Part shown: positions 35,462 to 44,964 of the stretch, one piece after another
Numbering within the stretch: the stretch's first letter is position 1
Layout: each line of letters begins with the position of its first letter
Source of the DNA: Chryseosolibacter sp039917935
GTDB lineage: Bacteria; Bacteroidota; Bacteroidia; Cytophagales; Cyclobacteriaceae
Reading direction: 5' to 3'
Assembly: GCA_039917935.1 (NCBI GenBank)
Contig: JBDSIM010000247.1
Span: forward strand, 5,157 to 69,156
DNA length: 64,000 nucleotides
Position numbers and translations under genes: made by a program
Notes under the pieces: model-generated
The model's database searches: none
The model's input: the letters and a program-made list of their open reading frames with translations, nothing else
What the model was told of the DNA's origin: nothing

Positions 35462-36463
35462 TTACCGGGTAGCTTTTGTGGTATCGGCAAAGTGAAGGCT
35501 TACCTGAGGATGCATTGTATAAAGTCGGTACATGGAACCATCATGCACGAGCAGACCGCTCGATTTATTATCCTGCATGACAGGATTCAGTTTATATTTT
35601 TTCCAGTCGATGAGGTTATCCGAAACAGCTACATTTGTACTCCATTCACTCCAGTCTTCCAATGCTGTTCCATGGTAGTATGCATAATATAAACCTTCAT
35701 AAGCCACGATTTGATTAACCGCCACGCCGAATTTATCGTAACTCTCTGGACCTTTTTTTATTACCGGCTCATCTTTTACATTTCGCCATTCCAATAGGTT
35801 CACAGAGGAAGCAAGCCATATTGCCTCATCATTGCGCTCATAAAAAAGATACCAAACACTGTCTTTAATAAACACGGCGGGAGTGCCGTATGGCCCGGGG
35901 GTTAGCGGTTGACCATTTGTATAACTGATTTTCATCGCGCCATGATCCTTCCAATGTATTTTATCAGTAGAAGTCATCATGTGCGCAATATCATTTCGGC
36001 CTTCGGCAAACATATAATACACACTATCGGATTTCACTACCATCATATCCTCCGCCCAGCTTTCATTGAAAATTGGGTTATCCTTGTAGCGTGTCCAGGT
36101 AATACCATCCGGCGACGTGGCATATCCCAGTGCCATAGTGGCTTCCGCCCGATCTTCTCTGAAACCGGTATACCATAGATGATAACCATCTTCCTCTTTT
36201 AGGATATAACCTCTCTCGCGGATCGCCTGATCCCAGGTGTCTCCTCCTGTGCCTGTAAACACCGGATTTTTATCATAAGCCTTAAAAGAGACCATCTCCT
36301 CGCGAACATTCTCTGTTGTTGAATTTTGTGTTTCTCGATCGGTAGAGTTTTTGTTGCAAGCGGTGTTTGCTACCAGAGACACTAACAGAATTATCGAAAA
36401 CCCTCCATTTAAAATTGTAGGATTTCCCGGACTCGATTTCCAAAAAATGATTACTTTCTTCAT
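35462..36463 (-). CDS. Five-bladed propeller glycosidase-like lipoprotein (GH43/GH130-like)
   Basis: I take the ATG at 36463 (333 residues) since it is followed by a standard lipoprotein leader ending in VANTAC. The body shows repeated blades: YHLWYTGFREDRAEATMALG, SPDGITWTRYKDNPIF, YYMFAEGRNDIAHMMTS, VWYLFYERNDEAIWLASS, YYAYYHGTAL. This is typical of GH43/GH130-like proteins that bind or cleave sugars. Catalytic residues were not assigned, so it may be an enzyme or binding protein in the envelope. Confidence 0.75.
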   Translation of the reverse strand: MKKVIIFWKSSPGNPTILNGGFSIILLVSLVANTACNKNSTDRETQNSTTENVREEMVSFKAYDKNPVFTGTGGDTWDQAIRERGYILKEEDGYHLWYTGFREDRAEATMALGYATSPDGITWTRYKDNPIFNESWAEDMMVVKSDSVYYMFAEGRNDIAHMMTSTDKIHWKDHGAMKISYTNGQPLTPGPYGTPAVFIKDSVWYLFYERNDEAIWLASSVNLLEWRNVKDEPVIKKGPESYDKFGVAVNQIVAYEGLYYAYYHGTALEDWSEWSTNVAVSDNLIDWKKYKLNPVMQDNKSSGLLVHDGSMYRLYTMHPQVSLHFADTTKATR

Positions 36464-36662
36464 ATATTTTTTTTGAGATGCCATTTATTCATGAACTAAT
36501 CTACCATAATAAACCATGAGGCCGGGTTTAAAAAATCGGGCTTTGGATTCTGTCACCGGCCGGGCAGGGCCGATCAGATTCTAATAATTTAATTACAGCC
36601 GGCTGACAGAGTAATTAGCGGGTATCTATTTTGTAGGAACTCCTAAACGAATCAGCAAACAA

Positions 36663-37154
36663 ATGTATAATATCAAGGCGTTAGAAATACTCAAAAATTA
36701 TCTTGTCACGCGCAACCAAACCATTTCAGTGGCAGAAAGTGTCACCTCGGGACATCTGCAGGCTGCATTATCACTGGCTAACCAGGCTACCGCCTTTTTT
36801 CATGGGGGCATCACAGCCTATAACCTGGGGCAAAAGGCCAGGCATCTGAGTGTAAATCCAATCCATGCATTGGGTTGTAATTGTGTCTCTGAAAAAGTAG
36901 CAGAAGAAATGGCCATCAACGTACGGAGACTTTTTTCATCAGATTGGTCTATCGGAATAACCGGGTATGCGGCACCAGTCCCGGAATGAGGTGTAAAAAC
37001 ACTTTTCGCTTTTTATGCTGTCGCTTTTCAGAATAAGATTTTGAAGACCCAGAAACTAACTTGCCCGGATAAAGGTCTGTATCAGGTTCAGGTTTATTAC
37101 ACCGAGAGAGTTATTATGGATTTGAACAAACTCATGAAGGCCAAGGTTAAATGA
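36663..37154 (+). pseudogene. CinA-like amidohydrolase interrupted by an in-frame TGA
   Basis: The frame encodes a CinA C-terminal-type nicotinamide-nucleotide amidohydrolase: ISVAESVTSGHLQAA, HGGITAYNLGQKARHL and IGITGYAAPVPE. After that motif comes TGA (36987-36989), then the same register continues as GVKTLFAFYAVAFQNKILK to a normal stop at 37152-37154, completing the family's expected length of about 160 residues. A single base change would repair it. The truncated 108-residue product lacks the last strands and is probably inactive. Sequencing error is the main alternative. Confidence 0.82.
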
Positions 37155-37444
37155 CAGGCATTGTTTTTAGTCTGTACTCACTCGGGAGACACCATTGTGC
37201 ACCCTTGTTAAAACTTTTTACGGCAACGAGCCGGGCAAGCCGTGCTGATCAAAAGCGAGTTGGCAGTGAAATCGGTCAATATTTTCGGGTTGAATGAATG
37301 ATCCTTTTTTCATGTTTCCTGCCGTTATCGAAGAATCATAAATCGCCTTTACCATTGGTGTATTACAGTAAGTCTTTGAATAATTTGACTTGGTCATGTT
37401 ATACTTAACATTTATCTTTCTGAATTGTCTGATCTCAACTTAAT

Positions 37445-40400
37445 ATGAAAAAAATTATTTTTATCTGTTTTTTGCTTTCTGCGCTCGTTTACGGCTCCTG
37501 TAGTAACAAAAGGGAGGGAAAACCGGTAGTACTTGTATTTTCTAAAACCGCTGGCTTCGTACACAGCTCCATACCCCAGGGAGTCGCAGCCATTCAAAAA
37601 CTTGGTGCGGAAAATGGATTTGATGTTGATACGACAAAAAACGCAACGCTGTTTTCGGATGAATCGTTAAAAAAATATGCTGCGGTAATTTTTCTGAATA
37701 CTACCGGAAACGTTCTGGACTACCGGCAGGAAGTGGCTTTTGAACGGTATATTCAGTCCGGAGGCGCGTTTGTCGGAGTACATTCTGCTACCGACACCGA
37801 ATATGATTGGGGATGGTATGGCAAACTGGTAGGGGCATATTTCACGAGCCATCCTAAAACTCAGGATGCAAAATTTATCATCAAAGACAAAAGCTTCGGT
37901 GCCACAAAATTCTTTTCCGATACCGTGTGGCAACGCAGGGATGAATTGTACAACTTCAAAAAAATGAATCAGGATGTTCACGTACTTATCACGGTGGATG
38001 AATCATCCTATGAAGGAGGTTCAAACGGAAAACATCACCCGATGAGTTGGTATCATGATTATGATGGTGGTCGTGCGTTCTATACCGAACTCGGACATAC
38101 CGAAGAAAGTTATACGGAAGAGAATTATCTGAAGCATTTGCTTGGCGGCATTCAATACGCCATCGGGGATAATGAAGAACTGAATTATCGTCAGGCGAAA
38201 ACACAGCTCCCTCCTGACGAAGACCGATTTAGCAAAACCCAACTTTCCTTTGGTGATTTTTTCGAGCCCACTGAAATGACCATACTGCCCAACCGTGATA
38301 TCCTGGTAACCCAAAGACGTGGGGAAATCATGTTGTATAAAAATGACACCAGGAAGGTTCAGCAAGTGGGGCTTCTCAATACTTATTGGAAAACATCCAC
38401 AAAAGGAGTGAATGCAGAGGAGGGTGTTTTAGGCTTGGCGCAGGATCCTGATTACACAAAGAATAATTGGATATATATATTCTACAGCCCGATTGATACT
38501 TCAGTGAACCGACTTTCCAGGTTCACCTTTAAGAATGATACGCTGGACCTGGCGACTGAAAAAGTTATTTTAGATGTGAAATCCCAACGGGAGATCTGTT
38601 GCCACACGGGTGGTTCCATTGCTTTCGGGCCGGATGGATTACTGTACGTTTCGACCGGGGATAATTCAACTCCCTTTAATGAGCCAGGCGCGAAATTTGT
38701 GAACAGCGGATTTGGACCAATGAATGATCTGGCAGGCCGTGAACAGTATGATGCCCGAAGGTCGTCAGGGAACACCAACGACTTGCGCGGCAAAATTCTT
38801 CGCATCAAAGTTAACAACGATGCCACGTATGATATCCCGGACGGAAACCTTTTTCAAAAGGATGATAAGGCGCGGGCAGAAATTTATGTAATGGGAAATC
38901 GCAACCCCTACCGTATTTCGGTAGACCAGAAAAACAGTAATCTTTATTGGGGAGAAGTAGGACCTGATGCCAGCAATGACAGTCTGGAAACGCGTGGCCC
39001 TCGCGGGTATGACGAGGTAAATCAGGCTCGCAAAGCCGGCTATTTCGGATGGCCATTATTCGTGGGCGATAACTACGCTTATCGTGAATATGATTATGCC
39101 ACTGGGAAAAGCGGGCAATCATTCAATCCTGCAAAACCGGTGAATAATTCAAGGAACAATACAGGTTTGAAAGACTTGCCTCCGGCGCAACCCGCCTTTA
39201 TCTGGTATCCGTATGCGCCTTCGGCTGATTTTCCTCAGGTAGGAACAGGCGGAAGGAACGCGATGGCCGGACCTGTTTATTACACCGATATGTTTCCAAA
39301 AGAAACGCGTCTTCCTGAGTATTTTAATGGAAAACTTTTCATTTATGACTGGATTCGTGGATGGATCAAAGTGGTGACCATGTTTCCTAACGGAGATTTT
39401 AATAAGATGGAGCCTTTTTCTCCTGCCATCAAAGTGAATTCATTGATTGATATGGAAGTAGGACCTGATGGCAAATTGTATTTGCTGGAGTATGGCAGTG
39501 GCTGGTTCACTAAAAATCCTGACGCCGGACTAGCCATGATCGAGTACAACGATGGCAACCGGCCTCCGAAAATAACAGGGTTTGAAGTAGACAGAACCTC
39601 CGGTATTCTGCCTCTTAATATTAAGGTAACCGCTCAGGCTACAGATCCTGAAAAAGACAAAATAACGTATGAATGGGATCTTGGCAACGGTACAACGAAA
39701 GAATCATCGACCCCACAACTGGATTATACTTATAGCACGATCGGTGATTATAAAATTTCATTGAATGTTAAAGATGATAAGGGAGCGTCCGCAAAAAGTA
39801 ACGCCGTCAGCATTTATGCTGGAAATGAAGCGCCGGAAGTGGCCATTCAGCTGACGGGCGGTAATAAATCTTTTTACCTGCCGGGAAAACCATTGCGCTA
39901 TGAAGTTAAAGTATCGGATAACAGCGACACGTCGAAGTTCGATGCTCAAAACCTTTTCGTAGCCGTGGATTATGCAGAAGGAGGGTATGATAAAGCAGCC
40001 AGCACGATAGGACATCAGCAGGGAGAAAGCATCATTGGTAAAGGCCTGGTAATGTCACTGGATTGTAAGAGCTGTCATAAGGAAACCGAAAAATCTATCG
40101 GGCCATCTTATGTTCAGGTGGCACAGAAGTATGCAAAGGATCGCGAGGCAGCAAATTACCTCGCAGGTAAAATTATAAAAGGTAGTCAGGGTGTTTGGGG
40201 AGAAACCCAGATGCCCGCGCATCCGACACTACCGGAAGGTGACGTCCGCCAAATCGTTAGCTGGATTATATCCCTTGCGAATGCCGGAGAGGTAAGAAAA
40301 TCTTTACCTGTCTCGGGCATCATTAATCCAGCCGAAAATCAGAAACCGAACACTGATTTAGTCATCACCGCAACCTATACCGATAAGGGTGGTAATAACG

Positions 40401-40840
40401 TAAAAGCTTTAACGGCCACCAATGCGGTTGCCTTGCCGGGAGGATACGTTTCATTTTCTGGAGATGAAAAAGTGGCAGGTTTCAAACCGTTCAGGTATAA
40501 CAATAACAACATTTTAATTATACCTCAGGCCGAGGGCTGGTTTTCGTTAGACAGCATTGACCTGACCGATGTGCGGTCTGTAAATATTCATAGCAGATGG
40601 CAGGAAACTCCGTCAGTGGGCTTTGATTATGAAGTGAGACTTGACGCGCCGGCAGGTAAATTATTAGGCAAAGGCCGAATGCCGGTTCCAAAAAAAGGCG
40701 AGCCGACCGGTATCACCCGTGTGTCGGTTAATCCAGTGACGGACGGAAAGTTTCATTCGATCTACTTTATTTATAAACCAGGTAAAACAAAATCAGAAAT
40801 GACGGCAGGTGTCGCCGCAGTTCAGTTTAATGGAAAATAA
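37445..40840 (+). CDS. ThuA / PQQ-type dehydrogenase / PKD / cytochrome c fusion lipoprotein
   Basis: This 1131-residue envelope protein has a lipobox at Cys19 (LVYGSC). In order it carries: a ThuA-like domain (about 27-240; GFVHSSIPQGVAAIQKLG, HHPMSWYHDYDGGRAFYTEL), a glucose/sorbosone dehydrogenase-like propeller (about 265-700; EEGVLGLAQDPDY, GGSIAFGPDGLLYVSTGDN), a PKD domain (about 705-795; YEWDLGNG, YTYSTIGDYKISL), a class I cytochrome c (about 850-955; Cys874-KS-Cys877-His878, axial Met in ETQMPAHP) and a C-terminal carbohydrate-binding-like module (about 970-1131). It probably oxidises a sugar or sugar-derived compound and passes electrons to the respiratory chain. A terminator follows. 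Confidence 0.93.
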   Translation: MKKIIFICFLLSALVYGSCSNKREGKPVVLVFSKTAGFVHSSIPQGVAAIQKLGAENGFDVDTTKNATLFSDESLKKYAAVIFLNTTGNVLDYRQEVAFERYIQSGGAFVGVHSATDTEYDWGWYGKLVGAYFTSHPKTQDAKFIIKDKSFGATKFFSDTVWQRRDELYNFKKMNQDVHVLITVDESSYEGGSNGKHHPMSWYHDYDGGRAFYTELGHTEESYTEENYLKHLLGGIQYAIGDNEELNYRQAKTQLPPDEDRFSKTQLSFGDFFEPTEMTILPNRDILVTQRRGEIMLYKNDTRKVQQVGLLNTYWKTSTKGVNAEEGVLGLAQDPDYTKNNWIYIFYSPIDTSVNRLSRFTFKNDTLDLATEKVILDVKSQREICCHTGGSIAFGPDGLLYVSTGDNSTPFNEPGAKFVNSGFGPMNDLAGREQYDARRSSGNTNDLRGKILRIKVNNDATYDIPDGNLFQKDDKARAEIYVMGNRNPYRISVDQKNSNLYWGEVGPDASNDSLETRGPRGYDEVNQARKAGYFGWPLFVGDNYAYREYDYATGKSGQSFNPAKPVNNSRNNTGLKDLPPAQPAFIWYPYAPSADFPQVGTGGRNAMAGPVYYTDMFPKETRLPEYFNGKLFIYDWIRGWIKVVTMFPNGDFNKMEPFSPAIKVNSLIDMEVGPDGKLYLLEYGSGWFTKNPDAGLAMIEYNDGNRPPKITGFEVDRTSGILPLNIKVTAQATDPEKDKITYEWDLGNGTTKESSTPQLDYTYSTIGDYKISLNVKDDKGASAKSNAVSIYAGNEAPEVAIQLTGGNKSFYLPGKPLRYEVKVSDNSDTSKFDAQNLFVAVDYAEGGYDKAASTIGHQQGESIIGKGLVMSLDCKSCHKETEKSIGPSYVQVAQKYAKDREAANYLAGKIIKGSQGVWGETQMPAHPTLPEGDVRQIVSWIISLANAGEVRKSLPVSGIINPAENQKPNTDLVITATYTDKGGNNVKALTATNAVALPGGYVSFSGDEKVAGFKPFRYNNNNILIIPQAEGWFSLDSIDLTDVRSVNIHSRWQETPSVGFDYEVRLDAPAGKLLGKGRMPVPKKGEPTGITRVSVNPVTDGKFHSIYFIYKPGKTKSEMTAGVAAVQFNGK

Positions 40841-40887
40841 AAACGGTTGATCAAAAGGTTTGAGAAATTTGAGCAGCCAAAGAAAAT

Positions 40888-40921
40888 ACCTGTAAGGTTA
40901 AAATCTTGCAGGTTTTTTTTT
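40888..40921 (+). terminator. Rho-independent terminator
   Basis: ACCTG-t-AAG pairs with CTT-g-CAGGT and is followed by a run of eight or more T. It lies about 50 bases behind the large fusion gene. Confidence 0.8.
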
Positions 40922-40970
40922 GAACGAAGTTGTCTGAAATGTTAATACATTATAGTCTGTTCGATTCGCT

Positions 40971-41384
40971 ATGTGGAAATACTATGCCATACTTTCAGCC
41001 ATTTTCGCAGCAATAACTGCCATCCTCGCAAAAGTAGGGGTTAAAGGAATTAGTGGAAATCTAGCGACTGCCATCCGTACAGTAGTCGTATTAATCCTCG
41101 CCTGGGGAATCGTAGTGGCTGGAGGTCAATTAAAAGATCTGAAGGAAATTTCTAAGAACAATCTGCTGTTTCTCACCCTCTCCGGCGTGGCAACAGGTTT
41201 ATCGTGGATTTTTTATTTTAAAGCCCTGGAAACCGGACCAGTCTCAAAAGTGGCACCCATCGATAAATTAAGCGTTGCCATTGCTATTGGGTTATCATTT
41301 CTTTTTCTGAATGAACCTATGGACTGGAAAGTAATGATCGGTGGGCTTTTGATTGTAGCAGGAACGTTAATTATAGTCTTATAG
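40971..41384 (+). CDS. Half-size EamA-type transporter
   Basis: This membrane protein of 137 residues has about four or five helices and a single EamA repeat: AILSAIFAAITAILAKVGVK, LFLTLSGVATGLSWIFYFKA, PIDKLSVAIAIGLSFLFLNE, IGGLLIVAGTLIIVL. Full EamA/DMT exporters have two such repeats; single-repeat forms work as dimers. It probably exports a small metabolite. The gene stands alone. Confidence 0.9.
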   Translation: MWKYYAILSAIFAAITAILAKVGVKGISGNLATAIRTVVVLILAWGIVVAGGQLKDLKEISKNNLLFLTLSGVATGLSWIFYFKALETGPVSKVAPIDKLSVAIAIGLSFLFLNEPMDWKVMIGGLLIVAGTLIIVL

Positions 41385-41859
41385 ATTTTTATGATTAGCT
41401 CAACATGCCTTTAGCATTCTTATTTAGCCTAGTCCCGTATGACTTTTCCTTACAACATCTTATATAGCGTCAACGCTTTGCCTATGGCCGTACGGGTCTG
41501 GCGGAGTGATGGAAGCAGAAGCTGATGACTGAATGAAGTTGACGCCTGCTGACCAGCCCGGGTATTATCTTATAAGTTAAGAAAAATAAACGAAATTTTC
41601 TCTGCAAAACCAATTGTCCAATTCAGGATGTATTGTCTTTCGGTGTTAATAACTTTATATGCCAAAGCACACGGATCACCTGAATTTTAAGGCCTTTTTC
41701 CAGGCTTCAGGTTTCACAGGCACTGCCGATGTAAGATTTAGGCAAAGCGATAACCCGGACACTAAGTAATCTCCATTTTTTCTCGCTCAATGAAAAAAAC
41801 CTTCCATAGATCTGACCTGCCCCGTTCTTTTTCTGCGAGGACAACACTCACCATCGTTG
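41385..41859. other. Intergenic region without firmly supported gene
   Basis: The strongest frame is 36 codons long from ATG 41659 to TAA 41767-41769 (with LNFKAFFQASGFTGTADVRF); it has no recognised family and no flanking signals. I see no structured RNA or repeat. Confidence 0.3.
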
Positions 41860-43161
41860 TCAGGATTTTATGTAAGCAATGATTCCATCGCGGATCGATT
41901 GAAATGTTTTTATGAGTATGCTTTCGTTTTCTTCCAGAAGGGTGACCCTGAATCCTTCCAACTCCGATGAAAAAGAGGAAATGGGTACGACACAAACGCC
42001 TTTCGCTGCCAAGAGGTAATACACAAACCGTTTATCAAGCGGAATCACTTCCCTTGTCCAGCTCTCAACCAGGTTTCTGATCTTAGCATCCGCTATTTCG
42101 ATTTTCTGATGCGGTTTCAAAACACCCTTTCTAAAAATGATCGTGTTGTAAAATGCACCGAAAGTTTCATTGAATGTTAACTCAGGTACTGTGTGAAGAA
42201 TGTCTGCAATTAGTTTACTGCGTTTTCCAATATTGCGGTTTGTTTCCTCACGATAAGGTTTAAACCGTGCGTCACCCAATATTTTTGGGATCGCTAGTTG
42301 TGGCAATTTGGTAGAACACACTTCAATCATTTTGGCATTATCAAGGGCATTGCAGAAACGGTTGAAGTCTTCATCCTTATCGCGGTTGTAGTATTCCATC
42401 CAGCCACAGCGCGCTCCCGGCCAGGGGAGTTCTTTGGAAATGCCTTTCATTGAAATGCCCGGTACACCTTCAATAATTTCTGCAAGCGAAAAAGCCCGGG
42501 CGCCATTGTAGGTAATGTTTATATAGATTTCATCGGCAACCAGAAATAATTTAAATTCTTTTGCAATCTCTACGATCCGCTTTAAGGTGGCCAGGGGATA
42601 AACCATACCGGTTGGGTTATCCGGATTGATAATGAGGATACCTACAATATTCGGATTGTACTTTACTTTATTGTAAAGATCATCCAGGTCCGGATACCAG
42701 TGATTATCAGGGTCGAGTTTATAAGTCAAAGGTTCGTGGTTGGCATGCGCTGCTTCAGCACTGGAATGGGTAGAATATGCAGGTGAAGGACCAATCACCC
42801 TCGAAGTATCGGTGATGTATTGATATACTTTCGCAATAGCGTCACCCAGGCCGTTGAAAAAGCAAATATCTTCAGGCGTGATCTGGGCTCCGCCCATCGA
42901 GTTTGTTTGCTGAGCTAAAAATTCCCGGGTTTCAAACATTCCCTTTGATGGACAATAGCTGTAGGCATCATCTTGTTGAACCAGGTCTGCAACAACGTTT
43001 TTAATCCAGGAGGGAAGTTTATGGTGTTTTTGTATGGGGTCACCAATGTTTTCCCAGGAGATTTCCAGTCCAAGCTTTTTCAACTGCTCGGCTTTTTTTA
43101 CAATCTCCCGTATCTCGTAACTGAGTTCTTTAGCGCCTTCGCTTAATAATTTTTGTCGCAT
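41860..43161 (-). CDS. Class I/II PLP-dependent aminotransferase
   Basis: This fold-type I aminotransferase of 433 residues has LIINPDNPTGMVYPL, VADEIYINITYNG, the cofactor Lys in GISKELPWPGARCGW and a C-terminal Arg region (GFRVTLLEENES). By general pattern it is close to alanine-type or broad-specificity transaminases, but the amino acid is not certain. It stands alone on this strand. A second, different aminotransferase sits in the aromatic operon at 50024. Confidence 0.9.
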   Translation of the reverse strand: MRQKLLSEGAKELSYEIREIVKKAEQLKKLGLEISWENIGDPIQKHHKLPSWIKNVVADLVQQDDAYSYCPSKGMFETREFLAQQTNSMGGAQITPEDICFFNGLGDAIAKVYQYITDTSRVIGPSPAYSTHSSAEAAHANHEPLTYKLDPDNHWYPDLDDLYNKVKYNPNIVGILIINPDNPTGMVYPLATLKRIVEIAKEFKLFLVADEIYINITYNGARAFSLAEIIEGVPGISMKGISKELPWPGARCGWMEYYNRDKDEDFNRFCNALDNAKMIEVCSTKLPQLAIPKILGDARFKPYREETNRNIGKRSKLIADILHTVPELTFNETFGAFYNTIIFRKGVLKPHQKIEIADAKIRNLVESWTREVIPLDKRFVYYLLAAKGVCVVPISSFSSELEGFRVTLLEENESILIKTFQSIRDGIIAYIKS

Positions 43162-43330
43162 GTCTGGTTTTTCACGCAGCGATGTTGAGGCTTTTGTTCA
43201 AAGGATTCAAGCAGATTGGAAAAAAAATTTTTAAAACACCGGATTTAACGACGATTGGGCAGTCTCATTAATTTCTTTCAAGGGGAGAAAGGTGGAATTT
43301 AATTATATTGGAGATCTTAAAATCACTTCC

Positions 43331-44164
43331 ATGAAAAAATATCTGCTCCTGTTAATTTTTATTTTGATCGCTTTTTTCCGGCCCTTGCGTGCCCAAACAG
43401 AAATTGGCCTTCAGCTATACAGTTTAAGAAACGAGTTCAAAACCGATGTTCCGGGTACGCTGCAAACTATTGAACAATGGGGCATCCGGGAGATTGAAGG
43501 TGGTGGCACGTATGGGATGTCACTGGACGAATATAAAAGCCTCCTTAAAAAGAATAAATTAAAAATGGTAAGCGTCGGAGCTGACTTCAAACAATTAAAA
43601 GAAAACCCGCAGGCCGCTGTTGATGAGGCCAAAGCTTTCGGAGCTAAGTATGTTGTTTGTTTCTGGATTCCCCATGATGGTGATAACTTCACATTTGAAA
43701 ATATGAAAGAGGCGGCAACCGTTTTCAACACCGCCGGTAAGCTGCTAAAGGAAAATGGCCTTTCGCTTTGTTATCACCCGCACGGATTTGAATTCCGGCC
43801 CTACCAAAACGGAACACTATTTGATTATCTGGTAAAAGAGACTGATCCGCGTTATTTTAATTTCGAAATGGATGTTTTTTGGGTCAAGCACCCGGGCCAG
43901 GATCCGGTGGCCTTGTTGAAGAAATATCCCAACCGATTTTTATTAATGCATCTGAAGGATCGTAAACCAGGCACACCAGGAAATCAGAATGGTCATGCAG
44001 ACGTGGAGACTAACGTTGTGCTGGGTGCCGGCGATGTAGGAATAGCCGAGATCATGAAGGAAGCCAAAAAGGCGGGCGTCAAACATTATTTTATTGAAGA
44101 TGAATCTTCTCACTCTGTGAGCCAGATCCCGGAAAGCCTCACCTATTTGAAAGGTTTAAAGTAA
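43331..44164 (+). CDS. Secreted sugar phosphate isomerase/epimerase-like TIM barrel
   Basis: Starting at ATG 43331, the 277 residues have a Sec signal (LLLLIFILIAFFRPLRAQ) and a xylose-isomerase-like barrel: TEIGLQLYSLRNEF, LCYHPHGFEFRP, FNFEMDVFWVKHPGQDP, LMHLKDRKPG and HYFIEDESSH. It resembles the Tat-type protein at 26778 but uses a Sec leader. It likely acts on a sugar in the periplasm. The gene lies 16 bases before an FRG-domain gene; co-transcription is likely. Confidence 0.87.
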   Translation: MKKYLLLLIFILIAFFRPLRAQTEIGLQLYSLRNEFKTDVPGTLQTIEQWGIREIEGGGTYGMSLDEYKSLLKKNKLKMVSVGADFKQLKENPQAAVDEAKAFGAKYVVCFWIPHDGDNFTFENMKEAATVFNTAGKLLKENGLSLCYHPHGFEFRPYQNGTLFDYLVKETDPRYFNFEMDVFWVKHPGQDPVALLKKYPNRFLLMHLKDRKPGTPGNQNGHADVETNVVLGAGDVGIAEIMKEAKKAGVKHYFIEDESSHSVSQIPESLTYLKGLK

Positions 44165-44180
44165 GCCGGCTGGCAATAAA

Positions 44181-44909
44181 ATGGACGAGGGTTATAAAAC
44201 ATTCACTGTTTCAAGTTTTAAGGAATACCAGGATATTATTTTAAATCTTCCGGATTTTCAGTTCACCTTATACAGGGGGCAGAATCTCGATAAACCACTG
44301 CTTCCGAAGATCGCCAGATACGATGTGCCCAACGTTGAAGAGATTGAAAGGGAGATGCTGGAAGATTTCCAACGGCGAAGCATTCACCTCATCGATTATC
44401 ATCCCGGTAACTCCTGGGACTGGCTCGCCCTTGCCCAACATCATGGCATGGCTACCCGTTTGTTGGACTGGACTGAAAACCCGCTGATTGCTTTGTGGTT
44501 TTCCATGTCGCCGCAAACTGATTTCGCCATTTCGGATTATTCCGTCGTTTGGGGTTTTAACGTACCCAAAGAGGATATCATTAACTCCACGGAAGATAAG
44601 GATCCATTTCAGGGCGGAACGAATAAGGTTTTCAAGCCTAATCATATCACCAAACGAATATCCTCGCAATTCGGATGGTTCACCATACATAAATCAAATT
44701 CGGAAAAGAAATTTCTTGCGTTCGAACACAACAAGGATTACCGGGACAGGTTGTTTAAGATCAGAATCGAGACCAAATGTTTCCCGGAATGTAAAAGACG
44801 TCTCCATAACTTCGGGATTAATTCTTCCTCGATGTATCCCGATATCGACGGGCTTGCCAAACACGTTGAATGGATTTTTCTGGAACAACATAAGGGTCCG
44901 AAATTGTGA
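44181..44909 (+). CDS. FRG-domain protein
   Basis: The 242 residues carry an FRG domain (about 10-130): FTLYRGQNLDKPLLPKIAR, a helical part with EMLEDFQRRS, then WDWLALAQHHGMATRLLDWT and NPLIALWFSM. FRG proteins, named for the F-R-G motif (here Y-R-G), are widespread and often found near phage-defence or toxin genes; their biochemical role is unclear. The C-terminal part (about 160-242) is not recognised. It follows a sugar isomerase gene closely, with no obvious functional link. Confidence 0.88.
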   Translation: MDEGYKTFTVSSFKEYQDIILNLPDFQFTLYRGQNLDKPLLPKIARYDVPNVEEIEREMLEDFQRRSIHLIDYHPGNSWDWLALAQHHGMATRLLDWTENPLIALWFSMSPQTDFAISDYSVVWGFNVPKEDIINSTEDKDPFQGGTNKVFKPNHITKRISSQFGWFTIHKSNSEKKFLAFEHNKDYRDRLFKIRIETKCFPECKRRLHNFGINSSSMYPDIDGLAKHVEWIFLEQHKGPKL

Positions 44910-44964
44910 GTTGTAGCGGTCAGTGCTCAGTTGTGAATAAAAAAGAGACTAGGGAAAAACTCTC

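Noticed and set aside
36987..36989. TGA as selenocysteine
   Set aside because: The position follows a conserved PVPE motif where relatives have ordinary residues, no SECIS-like hairpin was noticed next to it, and CinA enzymes do not use selenium.
41659..41769. 36-codon frame in the gap before the aminotransferase gene
   Set aside because: It reads like protein but has no recognised relative, ribosome site or flanking signal; I mention it only in the gap entry.
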